DNA from: Lelliottia sp. WAP21
GTDB lineage: Bacteria > Pseudomonadota > Gammaproteobacteria > Enterobacterales > Enterobacteriaceae
Length of the DNA: 64,000 nucleotides
NCBI RefSeq assembly: GCF_020532665.2
Contig: NZ_JAIWPG020000002.1
Location: forward strand, 310,001 to 374,000
Direction of reading: 5' to 3'
Within the stretch, counting starts at the first letter, position 1. Each line of letters starts with the position of its first letter. The notes under the pieces were generated by a model that did not search any database, was not told where the DNA came from, and was given only the letters and a program-made list of their open reading frames with translations. Below are positions 28,791 to 37,214 of this stretch, piece by piece. Both the position numbers and the translations under genes were made by a program.

Positions 28791-29782
28791 ATTTCCAGCA
28801 AAGTTATCTGTACTGGCTCGCCGGGCTGGTACTGCTGATTGTCGCGGTGATGTCCTTTCGTGATAAAGCAAACCCACGCCGTCTGACCACCGGTCTTTTC
28901 TGGGGCCTGTACGGCCTGATTTTCCTCCTGGGCGACTGGACGTATCAGCTGGTGGGCGATAAACGCACGGTGCATATTGCCGTCGGCGTCGCGGTCGTTG
29001 GATTAGCGCTGATTGCCGGTTTCGGCGGCGTGCGCCTGGGCAGTTATCATCAGCGTAAACAGGAAGAGCGTGAAAGCAGCGCGAAGCGTCTGGGCAACCG
29101 ACTGTTTTATCCCGCCCTGGCGATTCCGGTGGTGACGGTGATCGGTGTGTTGATGTTTAATCACATTCCTGGGCTACAGGAGAGCCTGTTTGGGCCGGGC
29201 AATCATTCCACGCTGGTGACGCTCTTTTCCATGACGGTGGGCTCGCTGATTGGCCTGGCGATGGCGGTGAAGATGACGCATGAAAAGGTGCATCAGCCGA
29301 TTCAGGAGGCGCGCCGTCTGCTGGACTCCATCGGATGGGCATTTATCCTGCCGCAAATTCTGGCAACCCTGGGCCTGCTCTTTACCGCAGCCGGCGTGGG
29401 AGAAGGGATCTCCTGGCTGACCCAGACCTATCTGGCGGTGGACAGTCGGTTTATCGCCGTGGCGGTCTATGCTATCGGGATGGCCCTGCTGACGATGGTG
29501 ATGGGTAACGCCTTTGCGGCGTTCCCGATTGTGACCGCGGGGATCGGGATTCCGATTCTGGTCTTGCAGCATGGCGGGAATCCGGCGGTGATGGCAGCGA
29601 TTGGTATGTTCTCAGGCTACTGTGGAACTTTAATGACGCCGATGGCGGCTAACTTCAATATCGTGCCCGCTGCCCTGCTGGAGCTGCCGGATAAAAACGC
29701 GGTGATCAAGGCGCAGGTGCCCACCGGCGTGCTGCTGCTGATCGTGAACGTTTTCCTGCTCTATTTCCTGATGTTCCTGTAA
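28787..29782 (+). CDS. DUF979 membrane protein, putative 5-oxoproline transporter subunit
   Basis: 331 residues, about 8-9 membrane segments; DUF979 family, the regular partner of DUF969. Conserved-looking loop GNAFAAFPIVTAGIGIPI and the SGYCGTLMTPMAANFN block are visible. ATG overlaps the DUF969 stop, and pcp starts 9 bp after it, so all three belong to the pxp transcript. Confidence 0.85.
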   Translation: MNFQQSYLYWLAGLVLLIVAVMSFRDKANPRRLTTGLFWGLYGLIFLLGDWTYQLVGDKRTVHIAVGVAVVGLALIAGFGGVRLGSYHQRKQEERESSAKRLGNRLFYPALAIPVVTVIGVLMFNHIPGLQESLFGPGNHSTLVTLFSMTVGSLIGLAMAVKMTHEKVHQPIQEARRLLDSIGWAFILPQILATLGLLFTAAGVGEGISWLTQTYLAVDSRFIAVAVYAIGMALLTMVMGNAFAAFPIVTAGIGIPILVLQHGGNPAVMAAIGMFSGYCGTLMTPMAANFNIVPAALLELPDKNAVIKAQVPTGVLLLIVNVFLLYFLMFL

Positions 29783-29791
29783 GGAGTGACG

Positions 29792-30436
29792 ATGCGTACT
29801 GTATTAGTGACAGGTTTTGAGCCCTTCGGGGGCGAAAGCATTAATCCCTCCTGGGAAGTGGTGAAACAATTTGATGGGATGATCATTGAAAATTGTCGCG
29901 TAGTGGCGCGTCAGTTACCCTGTGTTTTCGGTGAGTCTTTAGCCGTGCTGAACGGAGCCATTGATGCGCTTTCGCCTGCGGTAGTCCTTGCTGTCGGCCT
30001 GGCGGGGGGGCGCGTGGATATCACCGTAGAGCGCGTGGCGATCAACGTCGATGACGCCCGTATTCCCGATAACGATGGACAGCAACCGGTCGACGCGGTC
30101 ATTGTCCCGGACGGCCCGACAGCATGGTTTAGCTCACTGCCCATAAAGGCCATGGTTGCTGCGCTTCGTGAGCGCGGGATCCCGGCTTCCGTGTCGCAGA
30201 CGGCAGGCACTTTTGTCTGTAATCACGTGATGTACGGCCTGCTGAATAAAATCAGCGGGCAGGCGGAAACCAGGGGCGGATTTATCCATATTCCTTATCT
30301 TCCTCAGCAGGCGGCGGCACATCCAGGGGCACCCAGCATGGCGGCAGAGACGGTAAAAGAGGCGCTGGAAATCGCCATTACGGTGGCGTTACGCCAGACC
30401 ACGGATATCAAAATAACAGGCGGTGCGACGCACTGA
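29792..30436 (+). CDS. pcp: Pyrrolidone-carboxylate peptidase
   Basis: 214 residues, normal for peptidase family C15. Catalytic triad Glu80 ([10 protein letters not shown]), Cys143 ([11 protein letters not shown]) and His166 (GFIHIPYL). Removes N-terminal pyroglutamate from peptides, releasing 5-oxoproline, the PxpABC substrate. ATG at 29792 is preferred; a GTG 6 bp upstream overlaps the AAGGAG ribosome-binding site and is rejected. Its place inside the pxp/permease/nei run is not seen in E. coli K-12, which lacks pcp. Confidence 0.96.
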   Translation: MRTVLVTGFEPFGGESINPSWEVVKQFDGMIIENCRVVARQLPCVFGESLAVLNGAIDALSPAVVLAVGLAGGRVDITVERVAINVDDARIPDNDGQQPVDAVIVPDGPTAWFSSLPIKAMVAALRERGIPASVSQTAGTFVCNHVMYGLLNKISGQAETRGGFIHIPYLPQQAAAHPGAPSMAAETVKEALEIAITVALRQTTDIKITGGATH

Positions 30437-30450
30437 TTCAGGGAGTAAGT

Positions 30451-31242
30451 ATGCCAGAAGGTCCGGAAATCCGCCGTGCAGCGGATAGCCTGGAGGCGGC
30501 GATAAAAGGCAAACCATTGACCGGGGCGTGGTTTGCCTTTCCTCAGTTGAAACAGTTTGAAGCCGGGCTCATTGGGCAAACCGTTACGCATATTGAAACG
30601 CGTGGTAAAGCCCTGCTGACCCATTTTTCCCATAACCTGACGTTATATAGCCATAATCAACTTTACGGCGTCTGGCGGGTGATCAATGCCGGTGAAGAAC
30701 TGCAAACGACACGCGTTTTGCGGGTCAAGCTGCAAGCGGCGGATAAGGCAATTTTGCTCTATAGCGCCTCGGATATCGAGATGTTAACGCCGGAGCAACT
30801 GCTGACGCACCCCTTTCTACAGCGGGTCGGTCCTGATGTTCTCGATCTGCGCCTGACGCCTGAAGATGTTAAGGCACGACTGTTATCGCCGACGTTTCGC
30901 AACCGGCAATTTTCCGGGTTGCTGCTCGACCAGGCGTTTCTGGCAGGATTAGGGAACTATCTGCGGGTAGAAATCCTGTGGGAAGTGGGGCTGGCGGCAC
31001 AACATAAAGCCTCACAGCTCAGCGATGCGCAGCTGGATGCGCTGTCCCATGCATTACTGGAGATTCCGCGTTTGTCCTACAACACGCGCGGTGTGGTGGA
31101 TGACAATAAGCATCATGGCGCGCTATTTCGCTTCAAGGTCTTTCACCGCCAGGGCAAGGCTTGCGAACGCTGCGGTGGAATCATCGAAAAGACCACGCTG
31201 TCGTCGAGACCCTTTTACTGGTGCCCCGGATGCCAAAGGTAA
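30451..31242 (+). CDS. nei: Endonuclease VIII (Nei)
   Basis: 263 residues, the E. coli length. Fpg/Nei glycosylase with catalytic N-terminal Pro after Met (PEGPEIRR, Glu3) and a C-terminal zinc finger of four Cys (CERCGG and CPGC). Removes oxidised pyrimidines and nicks the abasic site. Last gene of the ybgI-pxp-pcp run, 14 bp after pcp. Its TAA lies within the first copy of the 96-bp tandem repeat. Confidence 0.97.
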   Translation: MPEGPEIRRAADSLEAAIKGKPLTGAWFAFPQLKQFEAGLIGQTVTHIETRGKALLTHFSHNLTLYSHNQLYGVWRVINAGEELQTTRVLRVKLQAADKAILLYSASDIEMLTPEQLLTHPFLQRVGPDVLDLRLTPEDVKARLLSPTFRNRQFSGLLLDQAFLAGLGNYLRVEILWEVGLAAQHKASQLSDAQLDALSHALLEIPRLSYNTRGVVDDNKHHGALFRFKVFHRQGKACERCGGIIEKTTLSSRPFYWCPGCQR

Positions 31243-31517
31243 ACGCAAAACGGTAACCCGAAGGTTACCGTTTTTAGTGTGTTCTCCCTCTCCCGTGGGA
31301 GAGGGTTGGGGTGAGGGCATCAGGCCGCAGACAGGTAAACGCAAAACGGTAACCCAAAGGTTACCGTTTTTAGTGTGTTCTCCCTCTCCCGTGGGAGAGG
31401 GCTGGGGTGAGGGCATCCGACCGCAGACAGGTAAACGCAAAACGGTAACCCGAAGGTTACCGTTTTAGTGTGTTCTCCCTCTCCCGTGGGAGAGGGTTGG
31501 GGTGAGGGCATCAGGCC
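31238..31517. repeat. Three tandem 96-bp terminator/palindrome modules between nei and gltA
   Basis: Copies start at 31238, 31334 and 31430 (period 96 bp; the third has one T fewer in its T-run and is cut short). Each begins GGTAAACGCAAAACGG, contains a hairpin AAAACGGTAACC/GGTTACCGTTTT and then a palindrome CCCTCTCCC-GT-GGGAGAGGG followed by GGGGTGAGGGCATC. The copies differ by only a few bases, so the duplication is recent or homogenised. Every copy can act as an intrinsic terminator; convergent nei and gltA share the region. Confidence 0.92.
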
Positions 31518-31532
31518 TCACCCAACTGAACA

Positions 31533-32816
31533 TTAACGCTTGATATTAGACGTAAAATCACGCTGCTCGTAGCCAGTGTAAAGCTGACGAGGACGCGCGA
31601 TTTTCATGCCGTCGGTGTGCATTTCGTTCCAGTGTGCGATCCAGCCTACGGTACGGGCCATCGCAAAAATCACGGTGAACATGGAAGACGGAATACCCAT
31701 CGCTTTCAGAATAATGCCAGAGTAGAAATCAACGTTCGGGTACAGTTTCTTCTCGATGAAGTACGGGTCGTTCAGCGCAATATGCTCAAGCTCCATCGCC
31801 ACTTCCAGCAGATCGTCCTTCGTGCCCAGCTCTTTCAGCACTTCGTGGCAGGTTTCACGCATCACGGTGGCACGCGGATCGTAGTTTTTGTAAACACGAT
31901 GACCGAAGCCCATCAGGCGGAAGGAGTCATTCTTGTCTTTCGCGCGACGCACGAATTCAGGAATGTGTTCAACGGAGCTGATCTCTTCCAGCATCTTCAG
32001 TGCCGCTTCGTTCGCGCCGCCGTGCGCCGGTCCCCAAAGAGAGGCAATACCTGCTGCAATACAGGCGAACGGGTTTGCGCCAGAAGAGCCTGCGGTACGC
32101 ACGGTAGAGGTGGATGCGTTCTGCTCATGATCGGCGTGCAGGATCAGAATACGGTCCATTGCGCGCTCCAGAACCGGATTAACCTCATAAGTTTCACACG
32201 GCGTGGAGAACATCATATTCAGGAAGTTACCCGCATAAGAGAGGTCATTGCGCGGATAAACAAACGGCTGGCCGATGGAATATTTGTAACACATCGCCGC
32301 CATGGTCGGCATCTTCGACAGCAGACGGAACGCCGCGATATCACGGTGACGTTGATTATTTACGTCCAGCGAATCGTGGTAGAACGCCGCCAGTGCGCCC
32401 GTGATCCCGCACATGACCGCCATCGGATGGGAATCACGACGGAAAGCATGGAACAGACGGGTAATCTGCTCGTGAATCATGGTGTGACGCGTCACGGTGG
32501 TACGGAACTCATCGTACTCTTTCTGCGTCGGTTTTTCGCCGTTCAGCAGGATGTAGCACACTTCCAGATAGTTGGATTCAGTGGCTAACTGGTCGATGGG
32601 GAAGCCGCGATGGAGCAGGATACCTTCGTCACCGTCGATAAAGGTGATTTTGGATTCGCAAGATGCGGTGGAGGTGAAACCAGGATCAAAAGTGAATACG
32701 CCTTTTGAACCCAACGTACGGATGTCAATTACGTCCTGACCGAGCGTGCCTTTTAGCACATCCAGTTCGATAGCAGTGTCACCCCCAAGAGTGAGCTTTG
32801 CCTTTGTATCAGCCAT
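31533..32816 (-). CDS. gltA: Citrate synthase
   Basis: 427 residues, type II hexameric enzyme as in E. coli. It condenses acetyl-CoA and oxaloacetate, the first TCA step, and is NADH-inhibited. Active-site blocks [29 protein letters not shown] and [15 protein letters not shown] are visible. Start at ATG 32816, divergent from sdhC. The 815-bp intergenic region carries both promoters. Confidence 0.98.
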   Translation of the reverse strand: MADTKAKLTLGGDTAIELDVLKGTLGQDVIDIRTLGSKGVFTFDPGFTSTASCESKITFIDGDEGILLHRGFPIDQLATESNYLEVCYILLNGEKPTQKEYDEFRTTVTRHTMIHEQITRLFHAFRRDSHPMAVMCGITGALAAFYHDSLDVNNQRHRDIAAFRLLSKMPTMAAMCYKYSIGQPFVYPRNDLSYAGNFLNMMFSTPCETYEVNPVLERAMDRILILHADHEQNASTSTVRTAGSSGANPFACIAAGIASLWGPAHGGANEAALKMLEEISSVEHIPEFVRRAKDKNDSFRLMGFGHRVYKNYDPRATVMRETCHEVLKELGTKDDLLEVAMELEHIALNDPYFIEKKLYPNVDFYSGIILKAMGIPSSMFTVIFAMARTVGWIAHWNEMHTDGMKIARPRQLYTGYEQRDFTSNIKR

Positions 32817-33255
32817 TTACGGTCTCCTTAGCGCCTTATGTCTAAGACTGCTAAACACTTTGCCCTTCGCACTGTTTCTGGCGCGAATGACGATGTGTCT
32901 GGGATTTGCATTCTGTTGATATTCGTTCGTTACCAGTTTGTTATTTGGCTTACCGCTCAGCTCACGAGGAGAAACCAGGGTACAGAGCTATGGCGCCTTG
33001 CAGGTAAACGACTGAAAATCAGAGAATTAACAGCAAATCAGTGTCTTCGCAGTCCGAATTATTCAAACCTGTATATCACTAATAACTGTCCTGATAACTT
33101 CGGTCAATACCATCACACTGTTACATAACTAATTGTCAGGTGAAAGAGAGACCTCATAACTTTTGCGCATTATATGCCTTTTCTGATGACGTTTGTAACA
33201 ATATTGTTTAACATTTGTCAAATCAGATGATTAAAAATTAAAAAGATGTTGTTAT

Positions 33256-33271
33256 CGTGACTCCGATCACT
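33256..33271. promoter_or_regulatory. CRP-like site upstream of sdhC
   Basis: CGTGA-N6-TCACT differs from the CRP core TGTGA-N6-TCACA at the two outer bases. It is centred about 80 bp before the expected sdhC transcription start, like the CRP site known for E. coli sdh. The adjoining stretch 32817-33255 toward gltA is AT-rich regulatory DNA; I see no gene in it. Confidence 0.6.
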
Positions 33272-33308
33272 GTTCCGTATAAAACCCGACAAACTGTATG
33301 TAGGTTAA

Positions 33309-33337
33309 TTGTAATGATTTTGTGAACATCCTATACT
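33309..33337 (+). promoter_or_regulatory. sdhCDAB-sucABCD promoter
   Basis: -35 TTGTAA (33309-33314), 17-bp spacer, -10 TATACT (33332-33337). Sequence and surroundings closely match the E. coli sdhC promoter. The GTTAATTGTAATG stretch at the -35 resembles an ArcA target. A leader of about 290 nt follows up to sdhC. Confidence 0.8.
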
Positions 33338-33631
33338 GCCGCCAGGTCTCCGGAACACCCTGCAATCCCGAGCCACCCAGCGTTGTAACGTGTCGTTTTA
33401 GCATTTGGAAGCAATGTTTTGCATGACGCGCAGTTATAGAAAAGGAACGCTGTCTGACCCGCACGCAGCCGGAGTAAGGAAATCCCATAGTCTTTCACGC
33501 TACAGGTGCGTTGGCTGCGCCCGCTTGTCCCGGTCACAGATTGCTTGTGTTCACGGGGATTCCCGGACTTGCCGCCTTCCTGTGACGCGAAATCCAAAGG
33601 GAATAATAAGAACAGCATGTGGGCGTTATTC

Positions 33632-34021
33632 ATGATAAGAAATGTGAAAAAACAAAGACCTGTCAATCTGGATCTGAAAACGATCCGATTCCCTGTAACG
33701 GCCATAGCGTCCATTCTGCACCGCGTATCCGGTGTGATTACGTTTGTGGCGGTTGGCATTCTGCTGTGGTTACTGGGAACCAGCCTCTCGTCTCCTGAAG
33801 GATTCCTCCAGGCCTCCGCCATTATGAACAGCTTCTTCGTGAAATTTATCATGTGGGGCATTCTGACTGCGCTGGCGTACCACGTCGTTGTGGGCGTTCG
33901 CCACATGATGATGGACTTTGGCTATCTGGAAGAAACGTTCGAAGCCGGGAAACGGTCAGCGAATATCTCTTTTGTCATCACTGTCGTGCTTTCAATTCTC
34001 GCAGGAGTCCTCGTATGGTAA
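33632..34021 (+). CDS. sdhC: Succinate dehydrogenase cytochrome b556 subunit
   Basis: 129 residues, three membrane helices, with heme-ligand His in [14 protein letters not shown] and Ser27/Arg31-type quinone residues in ILHRVSGVI. Anchors SdhAB and carries heme b with SdhD. Start at ATG 33632 ([10 protein letters not shown]); an in-frame ATG at 33617 would add MWALF. Overlaps sdhD by 7 bp. Confidence 0.97.
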   Translation: MIRNVKKQRPVNLDLKTIRFPVTAIASILHRVSGVITFVAVGILLWLLGTSLSSPEGFLQASAIMNSFFVKFIMWGILTALAYHVVVGVRHMMMDFGYLEETFEAGKRSANISFVITVVLSILAGVLVW

Positions 34022-34362
34022 GCAACGCCTCCGCATTAGGACGCAACGGCGTACATGACTTCATTCTGGTCCGCGCTACTGCCATCGTCCTCACGCTTTA
34101 CATCATCTACATGATTGGTTTCTTCGCGACCAGCGACACGCTGACGTGGGAAATCTGGAGCGGATTCTTCGGATCTGCCTTCACCAAAGTGTTCACCCTG
34201 CTGGCGCTCTTCTCCATTCTTATTCATGCCTGGATTGGCATGTGGCAGGTGTTGACCGATTACGTTAAGCCTCTGGCGATTCGCCTCCCACTGCAACTTC
34301 TGATTGTTGTCGCACTGGTGGTTTACGTTATTTATGGATTCGTTGTGGTGTGGGGTGTGTAA
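34015..34362 (+). CDS. sdhD: Succinate dehydrogenase membrane anchor subunit
   Basis: 115 residues, three membrane helices; heme His in [15 protein letters not shown] and the quinone-site Tyr in [10 protein letters not shown]. Partner of SdhC in complex II. Start ATG 34015 inside the end of sdhC. Its TAA shares one base with the sdhA ATG (TAATG). Confidence 0.97.
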   Translation: MVSNASALGRNGVHDFILVRATAIVLTLYIIYMIGFFATSDTLTWEIWSGFFGSAFTKVFTLLALFSILIHAWIGMWQVLTDYVKPLAIRLPLQLLIVVALVVYVIYGFVVVWGV

Positions 34363-36128
34363 TGAAACTGCCAGTCAGAGAATTTGATGCTGTAGTCATT
34401 GGTGCGGGTGGCGCAGGTATGCGTGCCGCACTGCAAATTTCCCAGAGCGGCCAGACCTGTGCGCTGCTCTCAAAAGTGTTCCCGACCCGTTCGCACACCG
34501 TCTCTGCGCAGGGTGGCATCACCGTTGCGCTCGGTAATACCCATGAAGATAACTGGGAATGGCACATGTACGACACCGTAAAAGGGTCGGACTACATTGG
34601 TGACCAGGACGCGATTGAATACATGTGTAAAACCGGGCCGGAAGCGATTCTGGAACTGGATCACATGGGTCTGCCGTTCTCCCGTCTGGAGAATGGCACC
34701 ATCTATCAACGTCCGTTTGGCGGCCAGTCGAAAGATTTCGGCGGCGAGCAGGCGGCACGTACTGCGGCAGCGGCTGACCGAACCGGTCACGCACTGCTGC
34801 ACACGCTCTATCAGCAAAACCTGAAAAACCACACCACCATCTTCTCCGAGTGGTACGCGCTGGATCTGGTGAAAAACGAAGATGGCGCGGTAGTGGGTTG
34901 TACCGCACTGTGCATCGAAACCGGCGAAGTGGTTTACTTCAAAGCGCGCGCGACCGTGCTGGCAACCGGCGGTGCGGGCCGTATTTATCAGTCCACCACC
35001 AATGCCCACATCAACACCGGCGACGGCGTTGGCATGGCGATCCGCGCGGGCGTTCCGGTACAGGATATGGAGATGTGGCAGTTCCACCCAACCGGCATCG
35101 CCGGGGCAGGTGTTCTGGTGACAGAAGGTTGTCGTGGTGAAGGCGGATACTTGCTGAACAAACACGGCGAGCGCTTCATGGAGCGTTACGCTCCGAACGC
35201 GAAAGACCTGGCGGGTCGTGACGTGGTGGCGCGTTCCATCATGATCGAAATCCGTGAAGGCCGCGGCTGCGACGGCCCATGGGGCCCACACGCTAAACTC
35301 AAACTGGATCACCTGGGTAAAGAGGTTCTGGAATCTCGCCTGCCGGGCATCCTGGAGCTTTCCCGTACCTTCGCACACGTCGATCCGGTGAAAGAGCCGA
35401 TTCCGGTCATCCCAACCTGCCACTACATGATGGGCGGTATTCCGACCAAAGTAACCGGTCAGGCGCTGACTGTGAACGCACAGGGTGAAGACGTTGTGAT
35501 CCCTGGCCTGTTTGCCGTGGGCGAAATCGCCTGCGTATCCGTACACGGTGCAAACCGTCTTGGCGGCAACTCCCTGCTTGACCTGGTGGTATTTGGTCGT
35601 GCGGTCGGTCTGCATCTGCAGGAGTCCATCGCTGAACAGGGCGATCTGCGCGACGCAACCGAGGCGGAAATTGATGCCTCACTGGCGCGTCTCAATCGCT
35701 GGAACGGTAACCGTGACGGTGAAGATCCGGTCGAAATTCGCAAAGCGCTTCAGGAATGCATGCAGCACAACTTCTCGGTGTTCCGTGAAGGTGACGCAAT
35801 GGCGAAAGGACTTGAGCAACTGAAAGCGATCCGCGAGCGTCTGAAAAACGCCCGTCTCGACGATACCTCCAGCGAATTCAATACCCAGCGTGTCGAGTGT
35901 CTGGAGTTGGATAACCTGATGGAAACCGCTTACGCCACTGCGGTCTCTGCGAACTTCCGTACCGAGAGCCGTGGCGCGCATAGCCGCTTCGACTACCCGG
36001 ATCGTGATGACGAAAACTGGCTGTGCCATTCCCTGTATCTGCCAGAGTCGGAATCCATGACGCGTCGTAGTGTCAATATGGAACCGAAACTGCGTCCGGC
36101 GTTCCCGCCGAAGATTCGTACTTATTAA
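34362..36128 (+). CDS. sdhA: Succinate dehydrogenase flavoprotein subunit
   Basis: 588 residues, the E. coli length. FAD-binding [11 protein letters not shown] at 14-24, covalent FAD attachment His45 in [10 protein letters not shown], and active-site HPTGI and RDVVARSI blocks. Oxidises succinate to fumarate on the cytoplasmic side. ATG 34362 overlaps the sdhD stop; an upstream in-frame ATG at 34350 is not conserved. Confidence 0.98.
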   Translation: MKLPVREFDAVVIGAGGAGMRAALQISQSGQTCALLSKVFPTRSHTVSAQGGITVALGNTHEDNWEWHMYDTVKGSDYIGDQDAIEYMCKTGPEAILELDHMGLPFSRLENGTIYQRPFGGQSKDFGGEQAARTAAAADRTGHALLHTLYQQNLKNHTTIFSEWYALDLVKNEDGAVVGCTALCIETGEVVYFKARATVLATGGAGRIYQSTTNAHINTGDGVGMAIRAGVPVQDMEMWQFHPTGIAGAGVLVTEGCRGEGGYLLNKHGERFMERYAPNAKDLAGRDVVARSIMIEIREGRGCDGPWGPHAKLKLDHLGKEVLESRLPGILELSRTFAHVDPVKEPIPVIPTCHYMMGGIPTKVTGQALTVNAQGEDVVIPGLFAVGEIACVSVHGANRLGGNSLLDLVVFGRAVGLHLQESIAEQGDLRDATEAEIDASLARLNRWNGNRDGEDPVEIRKALQECMQHNFSVFREGDAMAKGLEQLKAIRERLKNARLDDTSSEFNTQRVECLELDNLMETAYATAVSANFRTESRGAHSRFDYPDRDDENWLCHSLYLPESESMTRRSVNMEPKLRPAFPPKIRTY

Positions 36129-36143
36129 TGCGGAGACAGGATA

Positions 36144-36860
36144 ATGAAACTCGAATTCTCAGTTTATCGTTATAACCCGGATGTTGATGACGCTCCGCAT
36201 ATGCAGGATTACACCCTGGAAGCGGAAGAAGGTCGCGACATGATGCTGCTTGATGCCTTAATGCAGCTGAAAGAGAAAGATCCGACACTGTCGTTTCGTC
36301 GTTCCTGCCGTGAAGGGGTGTGTGGCTCCGACGGTGTGAACATGAACGGCAAAAATGGCCTGGCCTGTATCACACCGATTTCGGCGTTGCAGCGTGCAGG
36401 GCAGAAAATTGTTATCCGTCCTCTGCCTGGCCTGCCGGTCGTGCGTGATTTGGTGGTGGACATGGGGCAATTCTATGCACAATATGAGAAGATTAAGCCT
36501 TACCTGTTGAATAATGGGCAAAATCCTCCGGCTCGCGAGCATTTGCAGTCGCCCGAGCAGCGCGAGAAACTCGATGGTTTGTACGAGTGTATTCTGTGCG
36601 CATGCTGTTCGACGTCGTGCCCGTCTTTCTGGTGGAACCCGGACAAGTTTGTTGGTCCTGCGGGTCTGTTGGCAGCTTATCGCTTCCTGATCGATAGCCG
36701 TGACACCGAGACCGATAGTCGTCTGGAAGGTTTAAGTGATGCTTTCAGTGTATTCCGGTGCCATAGCATCATGAACTGCGTCAGTGTATGTCCTAAGGGG
36801 CTTAACCCGACGCGGGCCATCGGCCATATCAAGTCGATGCTGTTGCAGCGTAGTGCGTAA
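36144..36860 (+). CDS. sdhB: Succinate dehydrogenase iron-sulfur subunit
   Basis: 238 residues. Ligands for three clusters are visible: the [2Fe-2S] set in SCREGVCGSDG and CITPI, the [4Fe-4S] set CILCACCSTSCP, and the [3Fe-4S] set CHSIMNCVSVCPKG. Transfers electrons from FAD to ubiquinone. Follows sdhA after 15 bp. Confidence 0.98.
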   Translation: MKLEFSVYRYNPDVDDAPHMQDYTLEAEEGRDMMLLDALMQLKEKDPTLSFRRSCREGVCGSDGVNMNGKNGLACITPISALQRAGQKIVIRPLPGLPVVRDLVVDMGQFYAQYEKIKPYLLNNGQNPPAREHLQSPEQREKLDGLYECILCACCSTSCPSFWWNPDKFVGPAGLLAAYRFLIDSRDTETDSRLEGLSDAFSVFRCHSIMNCVSVCPKGLNPTRAIGHIKSMLLQRSA

Positions 36861-36880
36861 GACATAAGAGGGGGCGCTGT

Positions 36881-36916
36881 TCCCCTCACCCTAACCCTCT
36901 CCCAAAGGGAGAGGGG
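36881..36916. repeat. CCCTCTCCC-type palindromic unit after sdhB
   Basis: CCCTCTCCC (36895-36903), AAA, GGGAGAGGG (36907-36915), preceded by TCCCCTCACCCTAA. Same palindrome family as in the nei-gltA modules and after pgm, here in the opposite orientation relative to the CCCTCACCC flank. Placed where E. coli carries REP-type elements in sdhB-sucA. Confidence 0.75.
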
Positions 36917-36926
36917 ATAGATTGTA

Positions 36927-37105
36927 GGAAATCTTTAAAAACCGCCACAATGGCATATCCAGTAATCGAGGCGTTCAGCGCGAGACAAGGCAGCAACTGA
37001 GCGCATCCCCGGGAGCATAGTTCACTATGTGACAGGGGTAAGCGAAGGCAGCCAACGATGTCGCAGCCTGAACGAAGAAGATTAATGGCAGTTTTTAAAG
37101 GTTCC
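36927..37105. repeat. Imperfect inverted-repeat (MITE-like) element in sdhB-sucA
   Basis: The ends are imperfect complements of about 20 bp: TTTAAAAACCGCCA at 36934-36947 against TGGCAGTTTTTAAA at 37086-37099, with GGAA/TTCC just outside. Further inside, GCGTTCAG and CTGAACG also pair. The roughly 180-bp unit has no ORF and could fold into one long hairpin. The inner text (GGGGTAAGCGAAGGCAGCCAAC) resembles a dispersed enterobacterial intergenic repeat I have seen before but cannot name. Confidence 0.6.
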
Positions 37106-37149
37106 TTCGCGAGCCCAAGACAACATAAGAGCTCGCAGGTGAACCCCGG

Positions 37150-37168
37150 CACGTACGTGTTGTACGTG
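37150..37168. other. Hairpin upstream of sucA
   Basis: CACGTAC (37150-37156), loop GTGTT, GTACGTG (37162-37168), 46 bp before the sucA ATG. No T-run. It may be part of the repeat-derived sequence here or may affect sdhB-sucA read-through. Confidence 0.5.
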
Positions 37169-37214
37169 GTAGTTTCTACGGCGAAATAAGCATACACATG
37201 CTTAAGGGATCACG

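Noticed and set aside
31123-31511. Overlapping ORFs on both strands with repeated peptides such as PSPQPSPTGEGE
   Set aside because: They are translations of the 96-bp tandem repeat and the nei 3' end, not genes.
31238-31517. CRISPR-like array
   Set aside because: The 96-bp units are head-to-tail copies without unique spacers; each contains a terminator hairpin.
34470-35615. Long minus-strand ORF (381 codons) opposite sdhA
   Set aside because: Antisense shadow of sdhA; composition follows the opposite strand's codon bias.
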